Shown one piece after another: positions 16,524-25,094 of a stretch of 64,000 bases of DNA. The stretch covers positions 62,001-126,000 of the forward strand of contig NZ_VITY01000020.1 in the NCBI RefSeq assembly GCF_007993935.1, written 5' to 3'. The translations under genes were made by a program, and so were the position numbers. Every line of letters begins with the position of its first letter. Within the stretch, counting starts at the first letter, position 1. The notes beneath the pieces are model-generated. The model saw only the letters and a list, made by a program, of their open reading frames with translations. It did no database searches and was not told the DNA's origin. The stretch comes from Bradyrhizobium macuxiense (GTDB taxonomy: Bacteria; Pseudomonadota; Alphaproteobacteria; Rhizobiales; Xanthobacteraceae).

Positions 16524-18137
16524 CTATTGGCGGGTAGCGAAATTTCGCAAGTTCGCTTGCTCATCCCGAAGAAGAACGCGCTCAATATTCTCACCGAGAT
16601 TCAAGAACTCCGAGCTGCTTCTCGCGACCCCAAAGACGTAATTGTCGGGTCGCACGAACACGGCCAGCAGTTGATGTCTCACGAACCAATTTTCCAATAG
16701 GCCGTCACCTTCGACGATCACGAACTCGCGCTTGCTAACCGGGTGCGAGACCCCGCTACGCGTCAATTTCAACACCGATGCATTCAAGCGATCCATGAGG
16801 CCGCAAAGTGCGGCCGGAATGTCGTCCACGTCGGCGCGGACAACAAGTCGCATTTGCGATCCAACGAGATCGTCCAGCAAAGTGACGCCCCCCGGCACGA
16901 GAACCTTGGGCTGCGGGATTAGCGTACCGACCGGAAGTCCTTGTTCACGCATCAAGGCGCCCGCTAGTAGCGGAGGCAGAAACTCTTGGCGATACTTGAC
17001 CGGCAGCTGCTGACCTGGAGGCGCTCGCATGCTTCGATCTCTCTCAAGTGCTTTCTTCGGATCGAGTTCGCAAATGACCCGGCCAAGGATCTTCGCAGTG
17101 GATGTCGTCGTCATGACATGCGGACGGCGCTCCTCCTGATATGTATCCAGAAGAACGTCGGATCCACCCTGTCTGATGACGCTTGCAAGCTTCCATGCCA
17201 GATTGGCGGCATCGCGGACCCCCTGACACATCCCTTGTGCCAAGAAGGGTGGGGTCATATGAGCGGCATCACCAGCAAGGAGCACGCGGCCTTTTCGCCA
17301 TTCGTGCGCGACGAGAGCGTGGAATACATAGGTCGCGGAACGCCACAACTCGCCATCACCAGGCTTCAGCCATCGCTCGAGCAGCCGCCAAATGACCTCA
17401 GTTTGGTTCATTTGTTCCGGCCGCTCCCCGGGCAGAAGCATGATTTCCCACCGCCGATGGTTACCGGTGCCGACGACATAGGTCATTGGCCTGGCCGGAT
17501 TGCAATACTGCACCATCGTCTGCGGCAGTCGACCTAGGGCCTCCTCATTGGCGAGCACATCCACGACCAGCCACGGTTCATCGAAGTCCAGGGATTGAAG
17601 CGTGCCACCGAGGATCTTGCGAACGAAGCTTGGTCCGCCGTCGCAACCGACAACATACCGAGCGCGATGGGTCTCGATCTTGCCGTGAGGCGCTGCGACC
17701 GAGAGTCCAACATGATCGTCATGCTGCGTGAGGGCCAGGAGCTCCGTCGCGAGCCTGACAGTCACGCCAGGCAGCTCTGCCAAGGTTTCTCGAATGATCT
17801 GCTCAAGCTTGGGTTGATTGAAAACATAGCCTGGTGCCCAACCTTGTGCATGAGGCGGCGGCACGGAGTCATAGCGAGCAATGATCTCACCGCCCAATCC
17901 GTGATACTCAGTCGGCCGATACGGCATCACGTAAGGGGCAATTCGTTCAGCCAGTCCCAGCCCCTGCAATACGCGCATCACTTCATGATCGAGACCGATT
18001 GCTCGCGGCAACGGATAGACATGGTCCTGTTTATCAATTGCAAGAACCGTCATGCCTTGTTGCCCGAGCAGGGCGGCCAAAACCGCACCGACAGGGCCAA
18101 GACCGATTACTGCTACATCAACTTCTGCCTGTGACAT
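16524..18137 (-). CDS. MhpA-like FAD-dependent hydroxylase
   Basis: A 537-residue class A flavoprotein monooxygenase resembling 3-(3-hydroxyphenyl)propionate hydroxylase. Visible are the FAD motif IGLGPVGAVLA at residues 11-21, the conserved LPRAIGLDHEVMR near 43, the DG motif VVGCDGGPS near 165, and VLLAGDAAHMTPPF near 283. The C-terminal 120 residues form the thioredoxin-like domain of the long subfamily. Expected activity is ortho-hydroxylation of a phenolic substrate with NAD(P)H and O2, giving a catechol for extradiol cleavage. Two TTTCGAAA palindromes sit in the 164 bases before its start, so it probably has its own regulated promoter although it lies downstream of the 18.3-25.9 kb operon. 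Confidence 0.87.
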   Translation of the reverse strand: MSQAEVDVAVIGLGPVGAVLAALLGQQGMTVLAIDKQDHVYPLPRAIGLDHEVMRVLQGLGLAERIAPYVMPYRPTEYHGLGGEIIARYDSVPPPHAQGWAPGYVFNQPKLEQIIRETLAELPGVTVRLATELLALTQHDDHVGLSVAAPHGKIETHRARYVVGCDGGPSFVRKILGGTLQSLDFDEPWLVVDVLANEEALGRLPQTMVQYCNPARPMTYVVGTGNHRRWEIMLLPGERPEQMNQTEVIWRLLERWLKPGDGELWRSATYVFHALVAHEWRKGRVLLAGDAAHMTPPFLAQGMCQGVRDAANLAWKLASVIRQGGSDVLLDTYQEERRPHVMTTTSTAKILGRVICELDPKKALERDRSMRAPPGQQLPVKYRQEFLPPLLAGALMREQGLPVGTLIPQPKVLVPGGVTLLDDLVGSQMRLVVRADVDDIPAALCGLMDRLNASVLKLTRSGVSHPVSKREFVIVEGDGLLENWFVRHQLLAVFVRPDNYVFGVARSSSEFLNLGENIERVLLRDEQANLRNFATRQ

Positions 18138-18176
18138 CCTGACCTACCCAAGACGCATCCTGCGCACCATGATCAT

Positions 18177-18187
18177 ATTTTCGAAAT
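18177..18187. promoter_or_regulatory. TTTCGAAA palindrome C
   Basis: ATTTTCGAAAT (core 18179-18186), about 40 bases upstream of the MhpA-like gene start at 18137. Confidence 0.6.
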
Positions 18188-18265
18188 TTTAGCAATCAGC
18201 TAAACGAACGACTGCCATGGTTGCGAAGAGCCTGCCATCCTCGCGGGAGAGCGACCACCTAATAA

Positions 18266-18276
18266 ATTTCGAAAAT
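18266..18276. promoter_or_regulatory. TTTCGAAA palindrome D
   Basis: ATTTCGAAAAT (core 18267-18274), about 130 bases upstream of the MhpA-like gene and just after the last gene of the upstream operon. Confidence 0.55.
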
Positions 18277-18301
18277 CTAGCAGGTGGCGGCGGAACGCGG
18301 C

Positions 18302-18784
18302 CTACCCACCCGTGCCGTGCAGTGAGACCGAGACGTTACTGCGGATCGTGAAGACTTCCTCAGCGCGCTGGTTGATGCCCGTCGTGCGGACCTGCAGGCT
18401 TCCCAAAGCCGGGGGCGACATCGAAAGGCGTTTGTCTAACACCTCTCTGAAAAAAGTAATGGTATCACCAGCGAGCACCGGCTTGATCCAGCGCAATTCG
18501 CGGAAGCCCGGCGATACGTCCCAATGCGCGAACTCTTCGAAACGAATTGCCGCTTCCTCCGCAAGCCGGTCGGCGTCCTCTACGATCAGCCTCATACAGG
18601 CGGATCCGACATGCCAACCGGAGGCCGCCAACCCGCCGAAGAGCGATTTACGCCCCTCCTCTTCGTCCAAATGAAAAAGCTGTGGATCGAACCGCTCGGC
18701 GAACTTTCGGATAGCCTCCGCCGTGAATGTGGACGAGCCGATCTCGCGGCGCTGGCCAACTTCAATGTCCTCAAAACGACACAT
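18302..18784 (-). CDS. MaoC-family hydratase, subunit 2 of a pair
   Basis: A 160-residue single hot-dog MaoC domain, starting MCRFEDIEVGQ. The active-site loop is FDPQLFHLDEEEG with the Asp and His of the hydratase dyad, followed by GGLAASGWHVGS. The start codon overlaps the stop of the adjacent MaoC gene (TGATG at 18786-18782). The two proteins are homologous and coupled, so they may form a heteromer that hydrates an enoyl-CoA. It is the last gene of the operon that begins at 25886. Confidence 0.85.
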   Translation of the reverse strand: MCRFEDIEVGQRREIGSSTFTAEAIRKFAERFDPQLFHLDEEEGRKSLFGGLAASGWHVGSACMRLIVEDADRLAEEAAIRFEEFAHWDVSPGFRELRWIKPVLAGDTITFFREVLDKRLSMSPPALGSLQVRTTGINQRAEEVFTIRSNVSVSLHGTGG

Positions 18785-19239
18785 CAGCGCTGCCCCATTT
18801 CGCGCCGCTTGATCAGAATCGGCGCGATCATCTCGCAGAGCGCCTCCCCCTTGGCATTGCGCGCTGTGCATTTGAACTTCAGAATGCCAAGCTCAGGGCG
18901 GCTCTTGGAGATGCGCGCCTCGATGACGTCGACATCCAAGGTGAGAGCGTCCCCTGGCCGCAGCGGCGACATCCAGCGCACCTCGTCCACACCGGGAGAG
19001 CCTAAAGAGGCGGTACGATGGATGAAGCCATCGACCATGATCCGCATCATCAACGAGCAAAGGTGCCAGCCCGAGCCGGACAACCCTCCCAGCATGCTAC
19101 CGTCTGCGGCCTGGTCGTCCAGGTGCGTTGGCTGCGGATCGAATTCAGCGGCAAAGGCCAGAATTTCGTCGCGCGTTACATGGTGCGGACCGAACGTTCC
19201 GAATCGACCAGGTCGAAAATCTTCGAACGTAAGGGTCAA
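18784..19239 (-). CDS. MaoC-family hydratase, subunit 1 of a pair
   Basis: About 151 residues of single hot-dog MaoC fold, with FDPQPTHLDDQAADG (Asp and His dyad) and LGGLSGSGWHLCS. Family-like sequence begins at TLTFEDFRPGRFG. No ATG is available there, so I start it at a TTG at 19239 with GCAGGA in front; a further in-frame TTG lies at 19290. The start is therefore uncertain. It hydrates or dehydrates a CoA ester in the inferred beta-oxidation-like route and is translationally coupled to the MaoC gene downstream. Confidence 0.8.
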   Translation of the reverse strand: MTLTFEDFRPGRFGTFGPHHVTRDEILAFAAEFDPQPTHLDDQAADGSMLGGLSGSGWHLCSLMMRIMVDGFIHRTASLGSPGVDEVRWMSPLRPGDALTLDVDVIEARISKSRPELGILKFKCTARNAKGEALCEMIAPILIKRREMGQR

Positions 19240-19386
19240 CGTAAAGCATCCTGCAAATTGAATGTGAGCATGGTGTGCGGCAACCTCCAATTTCTCGTCG
19301 GCCCCAACTCACGGATTGAGGCTAAAGGAGGCTGGCGGACTTACTCCGCCAGCTGCTAATCTAGGACGGACCGAATGCTCAGACCG

Positions 19387-20526
19387 TCAGGTTGAAGCGT
19401 CTTCCCAGCGCGCTAACGCGTCCGCCAGGGCAATGTTGCCGGCCGTCTCCGGTAGCGGCGCTGGATAGTCAAAGCGCGGCGCTGGCGCAGGTTGCATTAC
19501 TCCATTGCCCATCCTGAAAGTTCGCCGTTCAACGAGGTGCGGGTGAAGAGCTGCCTCAGCCAGCGTCAATACCGGCGACACACAAGCGTCCGTTGCGGAA
19601 AAATGCGCCTCCCATTCGTCACGCGTACGACTGCGGAAAGCCTTGGCCAATTCTGCGCGGATGCGTGGCCACCCCTCCTTGTCGGTGCGCCGCGGCAACT
19701 CATCGGGATTGATTCTGAGCCCGCTCAATAGAACCAACCAGAATGGTTCCTCAACCGCTCCCACTGCGACATAACGGCCGTCGGCGGTCTCGTAGGTATC
19801 GTACCAAGGCGCCCCGCCGTCGAGAAAGTTCGTGCCGCGCGTCTCGCTCCATTTGCCGAATGCCGCCAAACCGTAGAAAAGCGTCATCAAGCTGGCTGAG
19901 CCGTCCACCATAGCAGCATCAACGACCTGCCCTCGCCCAGACCTGCGAGCCTCCAGAAGCGCAGCTAACACGCCCATGGCTAGGAAAAGCGCCCCCCCGC
20001 CGTAGTCGCCTACGAGATTGAGGGGCGGCACTGGCCTTTCACCTGGCCTCCCGATCGTGCTCAACGCTCCCGAGAGCGCGATGTAGTTGATGTCATGGCC
20101 GGCCGTGTGGCTGAGCGGTCCATTTTGCCCCCAACCTGTCATGCGGCCATAGACAAGTCGGGGATTGGCAGCTGCAAGATCCTTAGGCCCGATGCCAAGC
20201 CGCTCCATTGCACCTGGGCGGGATCCCTCGAGGAAAATGTCGGCGCTCGCCGCGAGGCGACGCACGAAGGCGACCCCATCGGGCGCCTTCAAATCCACGT
20301 CGACAGATGGCCGTCCCTGCCTAGTGATGTCGATCCCCGCGAGCGGATCGGAAGCCTTCGGTCGCGCGACGTGGACGACATCAGCCCCCATTCCGACGAG
20401 AAGCAGTGCGCAATAAGGAACTGGACCGAGAGCATCCATCTCTATCACTCGCACGCCCGCCAGCGGTCCACGCGGTGGCACATTGGTGTCGTCGGCGTCC
20501 ATTGCAGGCCCCCTTGTACTCCGCAT
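19387..20526 (-). CDS. Class III CoA-transferase / alpha-methylacyl-CoA racemase family
   Basis: A 379-residue CaiB/BaiF (family III) protein. Signatures: GPLAGVRVIEMDALGPVPYC at the start, DIFLEGSRPGAMERLG near 95, LVYGRMTGWGQNGP near 125, and GHDINYIALSGAL near 142, the last being the alpha-methylacyl-CoA-racemase-like form with a His-Asp pair. It either epimerises a 2-methylacyl-CoA or moves CoA between acids. Start at 20526 is set by a GGAGG site; the open frame extends to 20595. It is cotranscribed between the thioesterase and MaoC genes. Confidence 0.85.
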   Translation of the reverse strand: MRSTRGPAMDADDTNVPPRGPLAGVRVIEMDALGPVPYCALLLVGMGADVVHVARPKASDPLAGIDITRQGRPSVDVDLKAPDGVAFVRRLAASADIFLEGSRPGAMERLGIGPKDLAAANPRLVYGRMTGWGQNGPLSHTAGHDINYIALSGALSTIGRPGERPVPPLNLVGDYGGGALFLAMGVLAALLEARRSGRGQVVDAAMVDGSASLMTLFYGLAAFGKWSETRGTNFLDGGAPWYDTYETADGRYVAVGAVEEPFWLVLLSGLRINPDELPRRTDKEGWPRIRAELAKAFRSRTRDEWEAHFSATDACVSPVLTLAEAALHPHLVERRTFRMGNGVMQPAPAPRFDYPAPLPETAGNIALADALARWEDAST

Positions 20527-20643
20527 CGTCGCCTCCGTACCGTGCCGCGCCCGATATGCACGGTTTCTGCGCCGCGACGTCTTGCGTAACGGCATCGTAA
20601 GCCGATCGAGCGCTGCCGGCTCCTGAGGCGATAGCAGTTCGCG

Positions 20644-21117
20644 TTAGCCCCCGACGATGCTCGACCAATCTGTGATATGCTCAGATTTAGGCTTCACAGA
20701 TCGAGATATCTTGGACGTGCTCGAAGCCGTGGCTAGCAGCGCTCCTCTTTCATCGTGCAGCTGCGCCTCGGCAAAGCAAATCGAAGTACCCTTGCTGATG
20801 ACCTTTCCAGTGCCGAGGATCTTGCCGACCTTAGCAGGCGATATGAAATTGACTTTGAGCTCCAGCGAAGGAGCGAACTCGCCGGCTGCCAGGACTGCAG
20901 CGACAGTCGGCGCCAGCGTTTCGTCGAGCATGGCTGCCAACATGCCACCGTGAATGAAGCCTGCCGGGTTGATGAACTCGGGACCCGCGCGCATCTCGAC
21001 CTTAAGGATCAACTTCTCTTCATCGAAATCAAGATACTTCCAGCCAAGTAGATTCATGATCGGCGCTCTTGGAAGCCGTCCATCCAACACTTTTGCAAGA
21101 AAGCCCTCAGCATCCAT
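20644..21117 (-). CDS. PaaI-family hot-dog thioesterase
   Basis: A 157-residue hot-dog thioesterase of the PaaI type. The signature INPAGFIHGGMLAAMLDETLAPT (near residues 48-70) carries the conserved HGG and the acidic catalytic residue, and VNFISPAKVG follows. Such enzymes hydrolyse aromatic or dead-end acyl-CoAs and recycle CoA. ATG at 21117 is chosen; the upstream frame has only a TTG. It lies 63 bases after the SDR gene. Confidence 0.85.
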   Translation of the reverse strand: MDAEGFLAKVLDGRLPRAPIMNLLGWKYLDFDEEKLILKVEMRAGPEFINPAGFIHGGMLAAMLDETLAPTVAAVLAAGEFAPSLELKVNFISPAKVGKILGTGKVISKGTSICFAEAQLHDERGALLATASSTSKISRSVKPKSEHITDWSSIVGG

Positions 21118-21180
21118 TGTGTAGCCCCGAAATTTCAAAAGAACGGTAAGGAGGAGACCGGTGACGCTCAGCCCGTGTCA

Positions 21181-22050
21181 CTAGCTGGAGTCACCAAGTA
21201 ACCCCGGACGAACGGACCGATGAAATCCCTCGAATGGTTGGGATTTGGCATGTGCCTCAAGTTCCCAATCCTGGCGCACGTTGGGCGCGCCGCCGTCGAC
21301 GCGGAGGCAGGCCCCCGTGATAAATGACGCCGCAGGAGATAGTAGGAAGACGATAGCTGCCGAGATCTCGGATTCTGTCCCAAACCTTTGCAACGGGATC
21401 TTCAAGGGACGTTTGAGAATGGCGGGCTTGACGTCGGGCGGATATGTGTCGAGACCGCTCGAAGCAAACACGCCAGGCGCCACAGCATTCACGCGCACCC
21501 CGGATGATGCCCACTCGCATGCGGCGGTCTCGGTGATATTCAAGACACCCGCGCGTGCCGCTCCGGAATGGCCGTAAATCGGCCAACCATGCCAAATGTC
21601 AGCGATAATATTGACGATCGATCCGCCATGATTCTGCATTGAACGATTGTAGACCTCTCGCGAGATGATGAACGTCCCGGTGAGATTGTTTCTTACAACC
21701 GCCTCGAATCCCTTGGTGGTGATTTGCGCAAGTCGAGAACGATACTGACCACCTGCGTTATTGACCAATCCGTCAATTTTTCCGCAGCTGGAAAGCACGG
21801 AATCGACCGTTGCACTCACGGCGGACTCGTCACGGATATCGCAGACGTGCGCCGTGGCCATCCCACCATCTTCTTCAATCTCCGCTCTGACAAGCTCAAG
21901 CTTCTCCGCGTTGCGTCCCAGCAAGGCGACCGTCGCCCCCAACGAGGCAAGCTCATGTGCCGTGCATCGCCCGAGTCCGCTGCCTCCTCCGGTTACAATG
22001 ACAACCTTCCCAGCAAACAGGCCTTCGCGAAATACGGAGCGATAAGTCAA
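21181..22050 (-). CDS. PECR-like SDR (enoyl-CoA reductase family)
   Basis: A 289-residue SDR. The cofactor motif is TGGGSGLG near residue 20, NNAGGQYRS near 95, and the active-site region reads GHSGAARAGVLNITETAACEW. That HSGAARAG form, with Arg rather than Lys, is typical of the peroxisomal trans-2-enoyl-CoA reductase and terpenoid-catabolism (AtuG-like) group rather than classical YxxxK dehydrogenases. It ends with FITGACLRVDGG plus a longer tail. The start is a TTG at 22050 with AGGAG six bases upstream. It probably acts on a CoA ester made by the adjacent ligase and dehydrogenase. Confidence 0.82.
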   Translation of the reverse strand: MTYRSVFREGLFAGKVVIVTGGGSGLGRCTAHELASLGATVALLGRNAEKLELVRAEIEEDGGMATAHVCDIRDESAVSATVDSVLSSCGKIDGLVNNAGGQYRSRLAQITTKGFEAVVRNNLTGTFIISREVYNRSMQNHGGSIVNIIADIWHGWPIYGHSGAARAGVLNITETAACEWASSGVRVNAVAPGVFASSGLDTYPPDVKPAILKRPLKIPLQRFGTESEISAAIVFLLSPAASFITGACLRVDGGAPNVRQDWELEAHAKSQPFEGFHRSVRPGLLGDSS

Positions 22051-22090
22051 GATGAGACTCCTGAACAGTGGTCAGCAGATCGCCGGGGAA

Positions 22091-23260
22091 TCATTTGCGA
22101 GCATCGGCTGGAGCGCTCGCCGGCAATGCCCCCAGCCGTTCGCGGCTCACGATGAGCTTCATGATCCCGGCAGTTCCGTCACCGATTTCAAAACCCATAA
22201 CGTCCCTCAGTCGCTGCTGATGAGGCAACTCTTTCGAATAGCCGTAGTGTCCGCACGTCAAAAGGCACTGATGAATGGTTTCGAATGCGGTCTTGGGACC
22301 CAGCCATTTGACCATGGCCGCCTCGGCGGTATGAGGCAAACCGGCGTCCCTGAGCTCGAGAACGTGGTACGACAGCTGCCTCACAGACTGGATCATTGCA
22401 TCGGCTTCGGCCAACGGGAATGTTATGCCTTGCATTTGAGACAACGGCCCGCCGAAGGCGTGTCGTTGCTGGGTATAAGCCCATGCGTCGTCGAGCGACG
22501 CCTGCGCGGCTCCGATACATAACAGCGCGATGATCGCCCTGCTGTAGTCGAAGCCAATCATAACTTGCGCGAACCCTTTGCCTTCGTCGCCGAGACGATG
22601 GCGTCGAGGCACTCTCACGTCGTCGAAGAAAAGTGAGCCGCGACCGCAGATCCGACCACCGACGTCGTCGATGCCGGTTCGCGACAATCCTGCCGCATCT
22701 CCTGGGACGAAGATCGCGGTAATGCCCCTGGCCTTTTCAGCAGCTTCGCCGGTTCTGGCCAGCACAACGAAGCCATCCGCTTCGGTGGCAAAGGTGATAG
22801 ATGTCTTTTCGCCCCGCAGAACATAATCGTCGCCATCGATCCGAGCGCGAAGTTTCAGGTTCGCGGCGTCTGATCCGGTTGCAGGCTCGGTAATCCCAAG
22901 GCCAACAATAGCTTCACCCGCGACCATCTTCGGGACCCAGTGGCGCGCGAGTTCTGAGTTCGAGCTGCGCGATAAGATCGTCCCCAAAAGTGAGGTGCTC
23001 AGCAATATGCCGGTGCCCACATTGAAGTCGCCACGAGCGATCTCTTCGGCAATGATGCCGGCAGTCACGCTTGGGGCGCCCGAGCCGCCATACTCCTCTG
23101 GCAATTCGCACCCCAAAAAGCCGAGCTTGCCCATCTCCTGCGCGATGGAGCGGTCAAGAACTCCCGATTTGTCGTGCTCCTGATAACGTCCCCGCAGTTC
23201 ATGGGCCGCGAACCTGCGCGCCAGATCACGCACTGCAAGTTGATCGTCCGTCATCAGCAT
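22091..23260 (-). CDS. Acyl-CoA dehydrogenase with Asp at the catalytic-base position
   Basis: A 389-residue FAD-dependent acyl-CoA dehydrogenase. N-terminal helical domain, ELPEEYGGSGAPS near 55, the FAD-binding LGITEPATGSDAAN near 118, and GFDYSRAIIALLCIGAAQ are all present. At the usual catalytic glutamate position (EGT) this protein has GDGTAGIMK near 372, i.e. Asp. It is placed 127 bases... upstream of the SDR in an operon with an acyl-CoA ligase and a BadI-like ring hydrolase, so dehydrogenation of a cyclic carboxyl-CoA is plausible. Start MLMTDDQ at 23260 follows GGGAGA. Confidence 0.85.
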   Translation of the reverse strand: MLMTDDQLAVRDLARRFAAHELRGRYQEHDKSGVLDRSIAQEMGKLGFLGCELPEEYGGSGAPSVTAGIIAEEIARGDFNVGTGILLSTSLLGTILSRSSNSELARHWVPKMVAGEAIVGLGITEPATGSDAANLKLRARIDGDDYVLRGEKTSITFATEADGFVVLARTGEAAEKARGITAIFVPGDAAGLSRTGIDDVGGRICGRGSLFFDDVRVPRRHRLGDEGKGFAQVMIGFDYSRAIIALLCIGAAQASLDDAWAYTQQRHAFGGPLSQMQGITFPLAEADAMIQSVRQLSYHVLELRDAGLPHTAEAAMVKWLGPKTAFETIHQCLLTCGHYGYSKELPHQQRLRDVMGFEIGDGTAGIMKLIVSRERLGALPASAPADARK

Positions 23261-23426
23261 TTCATTTCTCCCATCTCCGCTGCCAGTGGCAAACAGCACC
23301 TAGAATGCGGACCCGGCCAACAACGTCATTCGGGTCATACCGAACGCTTACGATCGAGCCTCGCCACCTGACAAGGGGATGGTACACTGCAGGCTCGACG
23401 GCCGCGTCCAACGGATGCGACGGCGG

Positions 23427-24989
23427 TCATACAGCCCCAAGTCGGCCCTCGCAAAGTTGGTCGCGTAAAGATCGTTTGAGAACCTTTCCTGCTCCATTCT
23501 GAGGTAATGAAGTGGTAAAGTGAATTTCCTTGGGAACTTTGAAGCCCGCGATGAGCGTGCGGCAATGCGCCATCAGTTCGTCAGCGTCTGCCGTGGCACT
23601 CTCCCGGAGCACGACTACCGCAGCAACCCTCTCACCCCAGCGCGGGTCAGGAACACCGACCACTGCCGCAACACTCACGGCCGCGTGCTGCAAGAGCGCT
23701 TGCTCAACCTCCGCCGAGTAGACATTCTCGGCACCTGTTACGATCATGTCTTTGACGCGATCGACGACGTAGTACAAACCGTCAGCGTCTTTATATCCAG
23801 CGTCGCCGCTACGATACCAACCGCCACCTACGACCTCTGCTGTCGCCTCAGACTTTCCCCAATACCCCTCGAAAAGCCCGGGAGTGCGGATGACAAATTC
23901 TCCGACAGTGCCGGGCGGTACTTCCTGCCCATCGGGGTCCAGCACCTTGATTTCGATTAAAGGAAGCGGGGTGCCGCAGGACTTTAGCTTGGCTTCGTCT
24001 TTGAGATCATGCTGCTCGGGCCTAAGGATGGTCACCGCCCCTGTGGTCTCGGTGGCTCCGTAGCCTTGAAGAAACTCGCAATTCATTTCGACGAGAGCGC
24101 GCTTCAGCAGCTCTTTGCCGATCGAGGAACCACCGTAGACCACGCGCCGCAACGACGCAAAAGCGGACGATTTGGCGTCCGGATGATCGAGCAGCATTTG
24201 AATCGCGGTCGGCACCAATGCGGTCACCGTCGGCCGGTGCGCCTCGAGCGCGCTCAGCATCTGCCCGACATCCAGTTGGGGCAAGATCGAAACTGAGCAG
24301 CCGTGGTACAGCGCCTGCATGGGGATATCGATGCCAAAGAAATGAAAGTTTGGCATGACGGTAAGCACGATATCGTCCGGCCGCAACTGGAAGGCCGGCT
24401 CCAAATGGTCGCATAGCCGCCGGAAGTTGAAGCATTGATGGCTGAGTTGCACCCCCTTCGGCTTTCCAGTCGTCCCCGACGTATAAATCAGAAGCGCAGT
24501 ATCCTGGGGCGCGATTTCAAAGTTAGGCCTGACCTCTGGATCCGAGGCCCACGCCTCTAACGAGAACGAACCACGCGAAGCAGGATCGAATGTAACGACC
24601 TCGAATTGCTGCCGTGTGCCTGCCCGCACGCGAGCGAGCGTCTCTGAGAATTGAGACTCGACGAAGACGAGCGGAGCTCCCGCATCCTCGATGATTGCAG
24701 CCAATTCTGCATCAGACAGTCGCCAATTGAGCGGAAGCAGGGCGCACCCCGCGCTCGCGACTCCGAAGAACAGCTCCCAAAATTCGAGAGAGTTTTTCCC
24801 GATAAAGGCGACATTCGCCGCCTTCGGGACCCGCCGCATTAACGCTGCAGCGATCCTGTCAGTCGACGCTTCAAGATCCGCAAATGACCTCTTGGCGTCT
24901 CCCTCGATCAGCGCCGCCTTCTCGGGCTGACGTCGAGCATGGTACCGCACAACGTCGGAAACGCTCTTTGCTTCGGGGTAAAGCCACAT
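23427..24989 (-). CDS. Acyl-CoA ligase (AMP-forming)
   Basis: A 520-residue ANL-superfamily CoA ligase. The P-loop-like motif is LIYTSGTTGKPKGV near 165, with GYGATETTGA near 310, YRSGDAGYKDADG near 395 and the C-terminal lysine region LPQNGAGKVLKRSLR. It activates a carboxylic acid with ATP and CoA. Within an operon with BadI-like and dehydrogenase genes it is the natural first enzyme, comparable in role to cyclohexanecarboxylate-CoA ligase (inference). ATG at 24989 after GAGAGG is preferred to an upstream TTG at 25004. A weak TTTCGAAA site lies 35 bases upstream. Confidence 0.87.
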   Translation of the reverse strand: MWLYPEAKSVSDVVRYHARRQPEKAALIEGDAKRSFADLEASTDRIAAALMRRVPKAANVAFIGKNSLEFWELFFGVASAGCALLPLNWRLSDAELAAIIEDAGAPLVFVESQFSETLARVRAGTRQQFEVVTFDPASRGSFSLEAWASDPEVRPNFEIAPQDTALLIYTSGTTGKPKGVQLSHQCFNFRRLCDHLEPAFQLRPDDIVLTVMPNFHFFGIDIPMQALYHGCSVSILPQLDVGQMLSALEAHRPTVTALVPTAIQMLLDHPDAKSSAFASLRRVVYGGSSIGKELLKRALVEMNCEFLQGYGATETTGAVTILRPEQHDLKDEAKLKSCGTPLPLIEIKVLDPDGQEVPPGTVGEFVIRTPGLFEGYWGKSEATAEVVGGGWYRSGDAGYKDADGLYYVVDRVKDMIVTGAENVYSAEVEQALLQHAAVSVAAVVGVPDPRWGERVAAVVVLRESATADADELMAHCRTLIAGFKVPKEIHFTTSLPQNGAGKVLKRSLRDQLCEGRLGAV

Positions 24990-25023
24990 ACCAACCTCTC
25001 GCAAAGCGAGCCAATCGCACTCA

Positions 25024-25031
25024 TTTCGAAA
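25024..25031. promoter_or_regulatory. Weak TTTCGAAA site L
   Basis: Core TTTCGAAA with non-AT flanks on the right (GG), in the 90-base gap between the BadI-like gene and the ligase gene. It is weaker than the other sites and may be chance. Confidence 0.3.
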
Positions 25032-25094
25032 GGTAAGCGAACCCGGGAGTTCGCTTACCGATTTGACCTACGCGGACAAAGCGCAATGCGCGCC

